Part shown: piece after piece, positions 1 to 13,432 of the stretch
How the letters are laid out: every line of letters begins with the position of its first letter
Position numbering within the stretch: position 1 is the first letter of the stretch
From: Malachius bipustulatus
Taxonomy: Eukaryota; Arthropoda; Insecta; Coleoptera; Melyridae
Direction: 5' to 3'
DNA length: 64,000 nt
NCBI GenBank assembly: GCA_910589415.1
Contig: OU342638.1
Coordinates: 558,001-622,000, forward strand
The notes under the pieces: model-generated
Told to the model about the DNA's origin: nothing
The model's input: only the letters and a program-made list of their open reading frames with translations
Database searches by the model: none
Program-made: the position numbers and the translations under genes

Positions 1-658
1 TTCGTTAGCGGCCCACCAATGACCGTTAGCGGCTCACCACTGGCCGCTAGCGTCGCGAACTCCGTTCATTTTTATCACTTTGATGCAATCCTGGAATCCA
101 CACGCCAACTGCGCTAGCGACACGCACTCGGGCTGCGTTAGCTGCCCACCAATCACCGTTAGCGGCTCACCAATGGCCGCTAGCGTCGCGATCTCCGTTC
201 ATTTTTATTACTTTTATGCAATCCTGGAATCCACACGCCAACTGCGCTAGCGACACGCACCTGGGCTGCGTTAGCGGCCCACCAATGACCGTTAGCGGCC
301 CACCAATTGCCACTAGCATTTATTTTTCGTTAGCGGGCAGCAAAAGTGCGCCATTTTTCGTTAGCGGCCCACCAATGGCGTTCATTTTTCGTTAGCGGCC
401 CACCAATGACCGTTAGCGGCTCACCACTGGCCGCTAGCGTCGCGAACTCCGTTCATTTTTATCACTTTGATGCAATCCTGGAATCCACACGCCAACTGCG
501 CTAGCGACACGCACTCGGGCTGCGTTAGCTGCCCACCAATGACCGTTAGCGGCTCACCAATGGCCGCTAGCGTCGCGATCTCCGTTCATTTTTATTACTT
601 TCTTGCAATCATAGAATCCACACGCCAACTACGCTAGCGACACTCACTTTTCTGCGTT

Positions 659-721
659 AGCGGCTCATAAATGGCCGCTAGCGGCTCACAAATGGCCGCT
701 AGCGGCTCAAAAATGGCTGCT
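659..721. repeat. 21-bp minisatellite, three copies
   Basis: Three consecutive 21-bp copies at 659-679, 680-700 and 701-721. They differ at one position series (CTCATAAATGG, CTCACAAATGG, CTCAAAAATGG), followed by AGTGGTCATTTTT. The junctions form the 10-bp palindrome CCGCTAGCGG. Copy number varies between otherwise matching blocks of the window: one near 1985 and 6275, two near 4610, three here, four at 29955 and five at 32863. Confidence 0.9.
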
Positions 722-2125
722 AGTGGTCATTTTTATTACTTTCATGCAATCCTTGAATCCACACGCCAACTACGCTAGCGACACGCACTTGGACTGCGTT
801 AGCGACCCACCAATGACCGTTAGCGGCCCACCAATGGCCGCTAGCGTCGCGATCTCCGTTGATTTTTTATACTTTTATGCAATAATGGAATCCACACGCA
901 AACTGCGCTAGCGTCACGCACTTGGGCTGCGTTAGCGGCCCACCAATGACCGTTAGCGGCCCACCAATGGCCGCTAGCGTCGCGATCTCCGTTCATTTTT
1001 ATTACTTTCTTGCAATCCTGGAATCCACACGCCAACTGCGCTAGCGATACTCACTTTGCTGCGTTAGCGGCCCACCAATGACCTTTAGCGGCTTACCAAT
1101 GGCCGCTAGCGTTAATTTTTATTACTTTCATGCAATCCTGGAATCCACACGCCAACTGCACTAGCAACACGCACTTGGGCTGCGTTAGCGGCCCACCAAT
1201 GACCGTTAGCGGCCCACCAATGGCCGCTAGCGTCGCGATCTCCATTCATTCTTATTACTTTTATGCAATCCTGGAATCCACACGCCAACTACGCTAGCGA
1301 CACGCACTTGGGCTGCGTTAGCGGCCCTCCAATGACAGTTAGCGGCCCACCAATGGCCGCTAGCGTTTATTTTTATTACTTTCATGCAATCCTGGAATCC
1401 ACACGCCAACTGCACTAGCAACACGCACTTGGGCTGCGTTAGCGGCCCACCAATGACCGTTAGCGGCCCACCAATGGCCGCTAGCGTCGCGATCTCCATT
1501 CATTTTTATTACTTTTATGCAATCCTGGAATCCACACGCCAACTGCGCTAGCGACACGCACCTGGGCTGCGTTAGCGAAGCACCAATGACCGTTAGCGGC
1601 CCACCAATGACCGCTAGCGTAGCGATCTCCGTTCATTTTTATTACTTTTATGCAATCCTGGAATCGACACGCCAACTGCGCTAGCGACACGCACCTGGGC
1701 TGCGTTAGCGAAGCACCAATGACCGTTAGCGGCCCACCAATGACCGTTAGCGGCTTACCAATGTCCGCTAGCGTTAATTTTTATTACTTTCATGCAATCC
1801 TGGAATCCACACGCCAACTGCACTAGCAACATGCACTTGGGCTGCGTTAGCGGCCCACCAATGACCGTTAGCGGCCCACCAATGGCCGCTAGCGTCGCGA
1901 TCTCCATTCATTTCTATTACTTTCTTGCAATCCTAGAATCCACACGCCAACTACGCTAGCGACACTCACTTTTCTGCGTTAGCGGCTCATAAATGGCTGC
2001 TAGCGTTCATTTTTATTACTTTCATGCAATCCTTGAATCCACACGCCAACTGCGCTAGCGACACGCACTTGGGTTGCGTTAGCGGCCCACCAATGACCGT
2101 TAGCGGCCCACCAATGGTCGCTAGC

Positions 2126-2178
2126 GTCGCGATCTCCATTGATTTTTATTACTTTTATGCAATAATGGAATCTATAGC
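2126..2178. repeat. Truncated 53-bp core unit (higher-order repeat marker)
   Basis: A core unit cut from 133 to 53 bp. It begins with the 12-bp box, passes through the A+T-rich head to AATAATGGAATC, then jumps to TATAGCGTCGCG of the next unit, an internal deletion of 80 bp. The preceding unit ends in the private form CCAATGGTCGCTAGC. The same junction and flanks recur at seven other places, so it descends from one deletion and serves as a marker for higher-order repeat copies. Confidence 0.93.
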
Positions 2179-5100
2179 GTCGCGATCTCCGTTCATTTTT
2201 ATTACTTTCTTGCAATCCTAGAATCCACACGTCAACTACGCTAGCGATACTCACTTTGCTGCGTTAGCGGCCCACCAATGACCGTTAGCGGCTTACCAAT
2301 GTCCGCTAGCGTTAATTTTTATTACTTTCATGCAATCCTGGAATCCACACGCCAACTGCACTAGCAACACGCACTTGGGCTGCGTTAGCGGCCCACCAAT
2401 GACAGTTAGCGTCCCACCAATGGCCGCTAGCGTACATTTTTATTACTTTTAGGCAATCCTGGAATCCACACGCCAACTGCGCTAGCGACACGCACTTGGG
2501 CTGCGTTAGCGGCCCACCAATGACAGTTAGCGGCCTACACATATGGCCGCTAGGGGCACACAAATGGCCGCTAGCGTTCATTTTTATTACTTTCATGCAA
2601 TCCTGGAATCCACACGCCAACTGCGCTAGCGACACGCACTTGGGCTGCGTTAGCGGCCCACCAATGACCGTAAGCGGCCCACCAATGGCCGCTAGCGTCG
2701 CGATCTCCGTTCATTTTTATTACTTTTATGCAATCCTGTAATCCACACGCCAACTGCGCTAGCGACACGCACTTGGGCTGCGTTAGCGAACCACCAATGA
2801 CCGTTAGCGGCCCACCAATTGCCACTAGCAATTATTTTTCGTTAGCGGGCAGCAAAAGTGCGCCATTTTTCGTTAGCGGCCCACCAATGGCGTTTATTTT
2901 TCGCTAGCGGCCCACCAATGACCGTTAGCGGCCCATCACTGGCCGCTAGCGTCGCGAACTCCGTTCATTCTTATTACTTTTATGCAATCCTGGAATCCAC
3001 ACGCCAACTGCGCTAGCGACACGCACTTGGGCTGCGTTAGCGAACCACCAATGACCGTTAGCGGCCCACCAATGGCCGCTAGCGTTCATTTTTATTACTT
3101 TTATGCAGTCCTGGAATCCACACGCCAACTGCGCTAGCGACACGCACTTGGGCTGCGTTAGCGGCCCACCAATGACCGTTAGCGGCTCACCAATTGCCAC
3201 TAGCATTTATTTTTCGTTAGCGGGCAGCAAAAGTGCGCCATTTTTCGTTAGCGGCCCACCAATGGCGTTCATTTTTCGTTAGCGGCCCACCAATGACCGT
3301 TAGCGGCCCACCACTGGCCGTTAGCGTCGCGATCTCCATTCATTTTTATTACTTTTATGCAATCCTGAAATCCACACGCCAACTGCGCTAGCGACACGCA
3401 CCTGGGCTGCGTTAGCGAAGCACCAATGACCGTTAGCGGCCCACCAATGACCGCTAGCGTAGCGATCTCCGTTCATTTTTATTACTTTTATGCAATCCTG
3501 GAATCGACACGCCAACTGCGCTAGCGACACGCACCTGGGCTGCGTTAGCGAAGCATCAATGACCGTTAGCGGATCACCAATGACCGTTAGCGGCTTACCA
3601 ATGTCCGCTAGCGTTAATTTTTATTACTTTCATGCAATCCTGGAATCCACACGCCAACTGCGCTAGCGACACGCACTCGGGCTGCGTTAGCTGCTCACCA
3701 ATGACCGTTAGCGGCTCACCAATGGCCGCTAGCGTCGCGATCTCCGTTCATTTTTATTACTTTCTTGCAATCCTAGAATCCACACGCCAACTACGCTAGC
3801 GACACTCACTTTTCTGCGTTAGCGGCTCATAAATGGCCGCTAGCGGCTCACAAATGGCCGCTAGCGGCTCAAAAATGGCCGCTAGCGGTCATTTTTATTA
3901 CTTTCATGCAATCCTTGAATCCACACGCCAACTACGCTAGCGACACGCACTTGGACTGCGTTAGCGGCCCACCAATGACCGTTAGCGGCCCACCAATGGC
4001 CGCTAGCGTCGCGATCTCCGTTGATTTTTATTACTTTTATGCAATAATGGAATCCACACGCCAACTGCGCTAGCGTCACGTACTTGGGCTGCGTTAGCGG
4101 CCCACCAATGACCGTTAGCGGCTTACCAATGGCCGCTAGCGTTAATTTTTATTACTTTCATGCAATCCTGGAATTCACACGCCAACTGCACTAGCAACAC
4201 GCACTTGGGCTGCGTTAGCGGCCCACCAATGACCGTTAGCGGCCCTCCAATGGCCGCTAGCGCCGCGATCTCCATTCATTCTTATTACTTTTATGCAATC
4301 CTGGAATCCACACGCCAACTACGCTAGCGACACGCACTTGGGCTGCGTTAGCGGCCCACCAATGACAGTTAGCGGCCCACCAATGGCCGCTAGCGTACAT
4401 TTTTATTACTTTTATTCAATCCTGGAATCCACACGCCAACTGCGCTAGCGACACGCACTTGGGCTGCGTTAGCGGCCCACCAATGACCGTTAGCGGCCCA
4501 CCAATGGCCGCTAGCGTCGCGATCTCCGTTAATTTTTATTACTTTCTTGCAATCCTAGAATCCACACGCCAACTACGCTAGCGACACTCACTTTTCTGCG
4601 TTAGCGGCTCATAAATGGCAGCTAGCGGCTCACAAATGGCCGCTAGCGTTCATTATTATTACTTTCATGCAATCCTTGAATCCACACGCCAACTACGCTA
4701 GCGACACGCACTTGGACTGCGTTAGCGGCCCACCAATGACCGTTAGCGGCCCACCAATGGCCGCTAGCGTCGCGATCTCCGTTGATTTTTATTACTTTTA
4801 TGCAATAATGGAATCCACACGCCAACTGCGCTAGCGTCACGCACTTGAGCTGCGTTAGCGGCCCACCAATGACCGTTAGCGGCCCACCAATGGCCGCTAG
4901 CGTCGCGATCTCCGTTCATTTTTATTACTTTCTTGCAATCCTGGAATCCACACGCCAATTGCGCTAGCGATACTCACTTTGCTGCGTTAGCGGCCCACCA
5001 ATGACCGTTAGCGGCTTACCAATGGCCGCTAGCGTTAATTTTTATTACTTTCATGCAATCCTGGAATCCACACGCCAACTGCACTAGCAACACGCACCTG

Positions 5101-7603
5101 GGCTGCGTTAGCGAAGCACCAATGACCGTTAGCGGCCCACCAATGGCCGCTAGCGTCGCGATCTCCGTTCATTTTTATTACTTTTATGCAATCCTGGAAT
5201 CCACACGCCAACTGCGCTAGCGATACGCACCTGGGCTGCGTTAGCGAAGCACCAATGACCGTTAGCGGCCCACCAATGGCCGCTAGCGTCGCGATCTCCG
5301 TTCATTTTTATTACTTTCCTGCAATCCTGGAATCCACACGCCAACTGCGCTAGCGACACGCACTTGGGCTGCGTTAGCGGCCCACCAATGACCGTAAGCG
5401 GCCCACCAATGGCCGCTAGCGTCGCGATCTCCGTTCATTTTTATTACTTTTATGCAATCCTGTAATCCACACGCCAACTGCGCTAGCGACACGCACTTGG
5501 GCTGCGTTAGCGAACCACCAATGACCGTTAGCGGCCCACCAATTGCCACTAGCAATTATTTTTCGTTAGCGGGCAGCAAAAGTGCGCCATTTTTCGTTAG
5601 CGGCCCACCAATGGCGTTTATTTTTCGTTAGCGGCCCACCAATGACCGTTAGCGGCCCATCACTGGCCGCTAGCGTCGCGAACTCCGTTCATTCTTATTA
5701 CTTTTATGCAATCCTGGAATCCACATGCCAACTGCGCTAGCGACACGCACTTGGGCTGCGTTAGCGAACCACCAATGACCGTTAGCGGCCCACCAATGGC
5801 CGCTAGCGTTCATTTTTATTACTTTTATGCAGTCCTGGAATCCACACGCCAACTGCGCTAGCGACACGCACTTGGGCTGCGTTAGCGGCCCACCAATGAC
5901 CGTTAGCGGCCCACCAATTGCCACTAGCATTTATTTGTCGTTAGCGGGCAGCAAAAGTGCGCCATTTTTCGTTAGCGGCCCACCAATGGCGTTCATTTTT
6001 CGTTAGCGGCCCACCAATGACCGTTAGCGGCTCACCACTGGCCGCTAGCGTCGCGAACTCCGTTCATTTTTATTACTTTGATGCAATCCTGGAATCCACA
6101 CGCCAACTGCGCTAGCGACACGCACTCGAGCTGCGTTAGCTGCCCACCAATGACCATTAGCGGCTCACCAATGGCCGCTAGCGTCGCGATCTCCGTTCAT
6201 TTTTATTACTTTCTTGCAATCCTAGAATCCACACGCCAACTACGCTAGCGACACTCACTTTTCTGCGTTAGCGGCTCATAAATGGCCGCTAGTGGTCATT
6301 TTTATTACTTTCATGCAATCCTTGAATCCACACGCCAACTACGCTAGCGACACGCACTTGGACTGCGTTAGCGGCCCACCAATGACCGTTAGCGGCCCAC
6401 CAATGGCCGCTAGCGTCGCGATCTCCGTTGATTTTTTATACTTTTATGCAATCCTGGAATCCACACGCCAACTGCGCTAGCGATACTCACTTTGCTGCGT
6501 TAGCGGCCCACCAATGACCTTTAGCGGCTTACCAATGGCCGCTAGCGTTAATTTTTATTACTTTCATGCAATCCTGGAATTCACACGCCAACTGCACTAG
6601 CAACACGCACTTGGGCTGCGTTAGCGGCCCACCAATGACCGTTAGCGGCCCACCAATGGCCGCTAGCGTCGCGATCTCCATTCATTCTTATTACTTTTAT
6701 GCAATCCTGGAATCCACACGCCAACTACGCTAGCGACACGCACTTGGGCTGCGTTAGCGGCCCTCCAATGACAGTTAGCGGCCCACCAATGGCCGCTAGC
6801 TTTTATTTTTATTACTTTCATGCAATCCTGGAATCCACACGCACACTGCACTAGCAACACGCACTTGGGCTGCGTTAGCGGCCCACCAATGACCGTTAGC
6901 GGCCCACCAATGGCCGCTAGCTTCGCGATCTCCATTCATTTTTATTACTTTTATGCAATCCTGGAATCCACACGCCAACTGCGCTAGCGACACGCACCTG
7001 GGCTGCGTTAGCGAAGCACCAATGACCGTTAGCGGCCCACCAATGACCGCTAGCGTAGCGATCTCCGTTCATTTTTATTACTTTTATGCAATCCTGGAAT
7101 CGACACGCCAACTGCGCTAGCGACACGCACCTGGGCTGCGTTAGCGAAGCACCAATGACCGTTAGCGGCCTACCAATGACCGTTAGCGGCTTACCAATGT
7201 CCGCTAGCGTTAATTTTTATTACTTTCATGCAATCCTGGAATCCACACGCCAACTGCACTAGCAACATGCACTTGGGCTGCGTTAGCGGCCCACCAATGA
7301 CCGTTAGCGGCCCACCAATGGCCGCTAGCGTCGCGATCTCCATTCATTTCTATTACTTTCTTGCAATCCTAGAATCCACACGCCAACTACGCTAGCGACA
7401 CTCACTTTTCTGCGTTAGCGGCTCATAAATGGCCGCTAGCGGCTCACAAATGGCCGCTAGCGGCTCACAAATGGCTGCTAGCGTTCATTTTTATTACTTT
7501 CATGCAATCCTTGAATCCACACGCCAACTGCGCTAGCGACACGCACTTGGGTTGCGTTAGCGGCCCACCAATGACCGTTAGCGGCCCACCAATGGTCGCT
7601 AGC

Positions 7604-7656
7604 GTCGCGATCTCCATTGATTTTTATTACTTTTATGCAATAATGGAATCTATAGC
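7604..7656. repeat. Truncated 53-bp core unit, copy 2
   Basis: Identical deletion junction (GGAATC joined to TATAGCGTCGCG) and upstream GGTCGCTAGC variant as at 2126, at a distance of 5,478 bp. Confidence 0.93.
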
Positions 7657-10113
7657 GTCGCGATCTCCGTTCATTTTTATTACTTTCTTGCAATCCTAGA
7701 ATCCACACGTCAACTACGCTAGCGATACTCACTTTGCTGCGTTAGCGGCCCACCAATGACCGTTAGCGGCTTACCAATGTCCGCTAGCGTTAATTTTTAT
7801 TACTTTCATGCAATCCTGGAATCCACACGCCAACTGCACTAGCAACACGCACTTGGGCTGCGTTAGCGGCCCACCAATGACAGTTAGCGGCCCACCAATG
7901 GCCGCTAGCGTACATTTTTATTACTTTTAGGCAATCCTGGAATCCACACGCCAACTGCGCTAGCGACACGCACTTGGGCTGCGTTAGCGGCCCACCAATG
8001 ACCGTTAGCGGCCTACATATGGCCGCTAGGGGCACACAAATGGCCGCTAGCGTTCATTTTTATTACTTTCATGCAATCCTGGAATCCACACGCCAACTGC
8101 GCTAGCGACACGCACTTGGGCTGCGTTAGCGGCCCACCAATGACCGTAAGCGGCCCACCAATGGCCGCTAGCGTCGCGATCTCCGTTCATTTTTATTACT
8201 TTTATGCAATCCTGGAATCCACACGCCAACTGCGCTAGCGACACGCACTTGGGCTGCGTTAGCGAACCACCAATGACCGTTAGCGGCCCACCAATTGCCA
8301 CTAGCAATTATTTTTCGTTAGCGGGCAGCAAAAGTGCGCCATTTTTCGTTAGCGGCCCACCAATGGCGTTTATTTTTCGTTAGCGGCCCACCAATGACCG
8401 TTAGCGGCCCATCACTGGCCGCTAGCGTCGCGAACTCCGTTCATTCTTATTACTTTTATGCAATCCTGGAATCCACACGCCAACTGCGCTAGCGACACGC
8501 ACTTGGGCTGCGTTAGCGAACCACCAATGACCGTTAGCGGCCCACCAATGACCGCTAGCGTTCATTTTTATTACTTTTATGCAGTCCTGGAATCCACACG
8601 CCAACTGCGCTAGCGACACGCACTTGGGCTGCGTTAGCGGCCCACCAATGACCGTTAGCGGCCCACCAATTGCCACTAGCATTTATTTTTCGTTAGCGGG
8701 CAGCAAAAGTGCGCCATTTTTCGTTAGCGGCCCACCAATGGCGTTCATTTTTCGTTAGCGGCCCACCAATGACCGTTAGCGGCCCACCACTGGCCGCTAG
8801 CGTCGCGAACTCCGTTCATTTTTATTACTTTGATGCAATCCTGGAATCCACACGCCAACTGCGCTAGCGACACGCACTCGGGCTGCGTTAGCTGCCCACC
8901 AATGACCGTTAGCGGCTCACCAATGGCCGCTAGCGTCGCGATCTCCGTTCATTTTTATTACTTTCTTGCAATCCTAGAATCCACACGCCAACTACGCTAG
9001 CGACACTCACTTTTCTGCGTTAGCGGCTCATAAATGGCCGCTAGCGGCTCACAAATGGCCGCTAGCGGCTCAAAAATGGCCGCTAGCGGTCATTTTTATT
9101 ACTTTCATGCAATCCTTGAATCCACACGCCAACTACGCTAGCGACACGCACTTGGACTGCGTTAGCGGCCCACCAATGACCGTTAGCGGCCCACCAATGG
9201 CCGCTAGCGTCGCGATCTCCGTTGATTTTTATTACTTTTATGCAATAATGGAATCCACACGCCAACTGCGCTAGCGTCACGCACTTGGGCTGCGTTAGCG
9301 GCCCACCAATGACCGTTAGCGGCCCACCAATGGCCGCTAGCGTCGCGATCTCCGTTTATTTTGATTACTTTCTTGCAATCCTGGAATCCACACGCCAACT
9401 GCGCTAGCGATACTCACTTTGCTGCGTTAGCGGCCCACCAATGACCGTTAGCGGCTTACCAATGGCCGCTAGCGTTAATTTTTATTACTTTCATGCAATC
9501 CTGGAATTCACACGCCAACTGCACTAGCAACACGCACTTGGGCTGCGTTAGCGGCCCACCAATGACCGTTAGCGGCCCTCCAATGGCCGCTAGCGTCGCG
9601 ATCTCCATTCATTCTTATTACTTTTATGCAATCCTGGAATCCACACGCCAACTACGCTAGCGACACGCACTTGGGCTGCGTTAGCGGCCCTCCAATGACA
9701 GTTAGCGGCCCACCAATGGCCGCTAGCGTTTATTTTTATTACTTTCATGCAATCCTGGAATCCACACGCCAACTGCACTAGCAACACGCACTTGGGCTGC
9801 GTTAGCGGCCCACGAATGACCGTTAGCAGCCCACCAATGGCCGCTAGCGTCGCGATCTCCATTCATTTTTATTACTTTTATGCAATCCTGGAATCCACAC
9901 GCCAACTGCGCTAGCGACACGCACCTGGGCTGCGTTAGCGAAGCACCAATGACCGTTAGCGGCCCACCAATGGCCGCTAGCGTCGCGATCTCCGTTCATT
10001 TTTATTACTTTTATGCAATCCTGGAATCCACACGCCAACTGCGCTAGCGACACGCACCTGGGCTGCGTTAGCGAAGCACCAATGACCGTTAGCGGCCCAC
10101 CAATGGCCACTAG

Positions 10114-10535
10114 CTTTCATTTTTCGTTAGCGGGCAGCAAAAGTGCGCCATTTTTCGTTAGCGGCCCACCAAAGACCGTTAGCGGTCCACCAATGGCCAC
10201 TAGCGTTCATTTTTATTACTTTTATGCAATCCTGGAATCCACACGCCAACTGCGCTAGCGACACGCACTTGAGCTGCGTTAGCGGGCCACCACTGACCGT
10301 TAGCGACCCACCAATGGCCACTAGCTTTCATTTTTCGTTAGCGGGCAGCAAAAGTGCGCCATTTTTCGTTAGCGGCCCACCAAAGACCGTTAGCGGTCCA
10401 CCAATGGCCGCTAGCGTTCATTTTTATTACTTTTATGCAATCCTGGAATCCACACGCCAACTGCGCTAGCGACACGCACCTGGGCTGCGTTAGCGAAGCA
10501 CCAATGACCGTTAGCGGCCCACCAATGGCCGCTAG
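10114..10535. repeat. Two tandem 211-bp composite units
   Basis: CTTTCATTTTTCGTTAGCGG starts at 10114 and again at 10325, 211 bp apart. Each unit begins with about 90 bp of shortened B sequence, including the GGGCAGCAAAAGTGCGCC segment and the private CCACCAAAGACC and GGTCCACC variants, then a 121-bp A unit. The same pair recurs near 14987 and 21107. The block near 51.06-51.27 kb carries a single extra 211-bp unit relative to its counterpart near 37.7 kb. Confidence 0.8.
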
Positions 10536-12476
10536 CGTCGCGATCTTCGTTCATTTTTATTACTTTTATGCAATCCTGTAATCCACACGCCAACTGCGCT
10601 AGCGACACGCACCTGGGCTGCGTTAGCGAACCACCAATGACCCTTAGCGGCCCACCAATGACCACTAGCTTTCATTTTTCGTTAGCGGGCAGCAAAAGTG
10701 CGCCATTTTTCGTTAGCAGCCCACCAATGGCGTTCATTTTTCGTTAGCGGCCCACCAATGACCGTTAGCGGCCCACCAATGGCCGCTAGCGTTCATTTTT
10801 ATTTCTTTTATGCAATCCTGAAATCCACACGCCAACTGCGCTAGCGACAAGCACCTGGGCTGCGTTAGCGAACCACCAATGACCGTTAGCGGCCCACCAA
10901 TGGCCGCTAGCGTTCATTTTTATTACTTTTATGCTATCCTGGAATCCACACGCCAACTGCGCTAGCGACACGCACTTGGGCTGCGTTAGCGGCCCACCAA
11001 TGACCGTTAGCGGCCAACCAATGGCCGCTAGCGTTCATTTTTATTACTTTTATGCAATCCTGGAATCCACACGCCAACAACGCTAGCGACACGCACTTGG
11101 GCTGCGTTAGCGGCCCACCAATGACCGTTAGCGGCTTACCAATGGCCGCTAGCGTTAATTTTTATTACTTTCATGCAATCCTGGAATCCACACGCCAACT
11201 GCACTAGCAACACGCACCTGGGCTGCGTTAGCGAAGCACCAATGACCGTTAGCGGCCCACCAATGGCCGCTAGCGTCGCGATCTCCGTTCATTTTTATTA
11301 CTTTTATGCAATCCTGGAATCCACACGCCAACTGCGCTAGCGATACGCACCTGGGCTGCGTTAGCGAAGCACCAATGACCGTTAGCGGCCCAACAATGGC
11401 CGCTAGCGTCGCGATCTCCGTTCATTTTTATTACTTTCCTGCAATCCTGGAATCCACACGCCAACTGCGCTAGCGACACGCACTTGGGCTGCGTTAGCGG
11501 CCCACCAATGACCGTTAGCGGCCCACCAATGGCCGCTAGCGTCGCGATCTCCATTCATTCTTATTACTTTTATGCAATCCTGGAATCCACACGCCAACTA
11601 CGCTAGCGACACGCACTTGGGCTGCGTTAGCGGCCCTCCAATGACAGTTAGCGGCCCACCAATGGCCGCTAGCGTTTATTTTTATTACTTTCATGCAATC
11701 CTGGAATCCACACGCACACTGCACTAGCAACACGCACTTGGGCTGCGTTAGCGGCCCACCAATGACCGTTAGCGGCCCACCAATGGCCGCTAGCTTCGCG
11801 ATCTCCATTCATTTTTATTACTTTTATGCAATCCTGGAATCCACACGCCAACTGCGCTAGCGACACGCACCTGGGCTGCGTTAGCGAAGCACCAATGACC
11901 GTTAGCGGCCCACCAATGACCGCTAGCGTAGCGATCTCCGTTCATTTTTATTACTTTTATGCAATCCTGGAATCGACACGCCAACTGCGCTAGCGACACG
12001 CACCTGGGCTGCGTTAGCGAAGCACCAATGACCGTTAGCGGCCTACCAATGACCGTTAGCGGCTTACCAATGTCCGCTAGCGTTAATTTTTATTACTTTC
12101 ATGCAATCCTGGAATCCACACGCCAACTGCACTAGCAACATGCACTTGGGCTGCGTTAGCGGCCCACCAATGACCGTTAGCGGCCCACCAATGGCCGCTA
12201 GCGTCGCGATCTCCATTCATTTTTATTACTTTCTTGCAATCCTAGAATCCACACGCCAACTACGCTAGCGACACTCACTTTTCTGCGTTAGCGGCTCATA
12301 AATGGCCGCTAGCGGCTCACAAATGGCCGCTAGCGGCTCACAAATGGCTGCTAGCGTTCATTTTTATTACTTTCATGCAATCCTTGAATCCACACGCCAA
12401 CTGCGCTAGCGACACGCACTTGGGTTGCGTTAGCGGCCCACCAATGACCGTTAGCGGCCCACCAATGGTCGCTAGC

Positions 12477-12529
12477 GTCGCGATCTCCATTGATTTTTAT
12501 TACTTTTATGCAATAATGGAATCTATAGC
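12477..12529. repeat. Truncated 53-bp core unit, copy 3
   Basis: Same junction and flanks. It is 4,873 bp after the copy at 7604, which is one period of the local higher-order repeat. Confidence 0.93.
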
Positions 12530-13432
12530 GTCGCGATCTCCGTTCATTTTTATTACTTTCTTGCAATCCTAGAATCCACACGTCAACTACGCTAGCGATA
12601 CTCACTTTGCTGCGTTAGCGGCCCACCAATGACCGTTAGCGGCTTACCAATGTCCGCTAGCGTTAATTTTTATTACTTTCATGCAATCCTGGAATCCACA
12701 CGCCAACTGCACTAGCAACACGCACTTGGGCTGCGTTAGCGGCCCACCAATGACAGTTAGCGTCCCACCAATGGCCGCTAGCGTACATTTTTATTACTTT
12801 TAGGCAATCCTGGAATCCACACGCCAACTGCGCTAGCGACACGCACTTGGGCTGCGTTAGCGGCCCACCAATGACCGTTAGCGGCCTACATATGGCCGCT
12901 AGGGGCACACAAATGGCCGCTAGCGTTCATTTTTATTACTTTCATGCAATCCTGGAATCCACACGCCAACTGCGCTAGCGACACGCACTTGGGCTGCGTT
13001 AGCGGCCCACCAATGACCGTAAGCGGCCCACCAATGGCCGCTAGCGTCGCGATCTCCGTTCATTTTTATTACTTTTATGCAATCCTGTAATCCACACGCC
13101 AACTGCGCTAGCGACACGCACTTGGGCTGCGTTAGCGAACCACCAATGACCGTTAGCGGCCCACCAATTGCCACTAGCAATTATTTTTCGTTAGCGGGCA
13201 GCAAAAGTGCGCCATTTTTCGTTAGCGGCCCACCAATGGCGTTTATTTTTCGTTAGCGGCCCACCAATGACCGTTAGCGGCCCATCACTGGCCGCTAGCG
13301 TCGCGAACTCCGTTCATTCTTATTACTTTTATGCAATCCTGGAATCCACACGCCAACTGCGCTAGCGACACGCACTTTGGCTGCGTTAGCGACCCACCAA
13401 TGACCGTTAGCGGCCCACCAATGACCGCTAGC

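Larger units (their letters stand above)
1..3315. repeat. Duplicated block D1, left copy
   Basis: This block matches 29297-32632. The offset is 29,296 bp before the 21-bp minisatellite at 659 and 29,317 bp after it, the change being one 21-bp copy. It shares the 53-bp truncated unit, the ACACATATGGCCGCTAGGGG variant near 2535 and the TTGCCACTAGC B junctions. Differences noticed are scattered single bases, for example CAATCACC at 151 against CAATGACC. Similarity ends near 3315, where this copy has GGCCGTTAGCGTCGCGATC and the other GGCCGCTAGCGTCGCGAAC. Confidence 0.85.
6600..11510. repeat. Higher-order repeat copy, 4,873-bp period
   Basis: The sequence from about 6.6 to 11.5 kb repeats 4,873 bp downstream. 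Matching landmarks include the truncated unit (7604 and 12477), the CCTACATATGGCCGCTAGGGG variant (near 8010 and 12890) and the doubled 211-bp composite unit (10114 and 14987). Near 11470-11511 this copy jumps to sequence that lies 1,247 bp further on in the next copy, so it is a shortened version of the 6,120-bp form. The boundaries are my estimates from landmark spacing. Confidence 0.8.
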
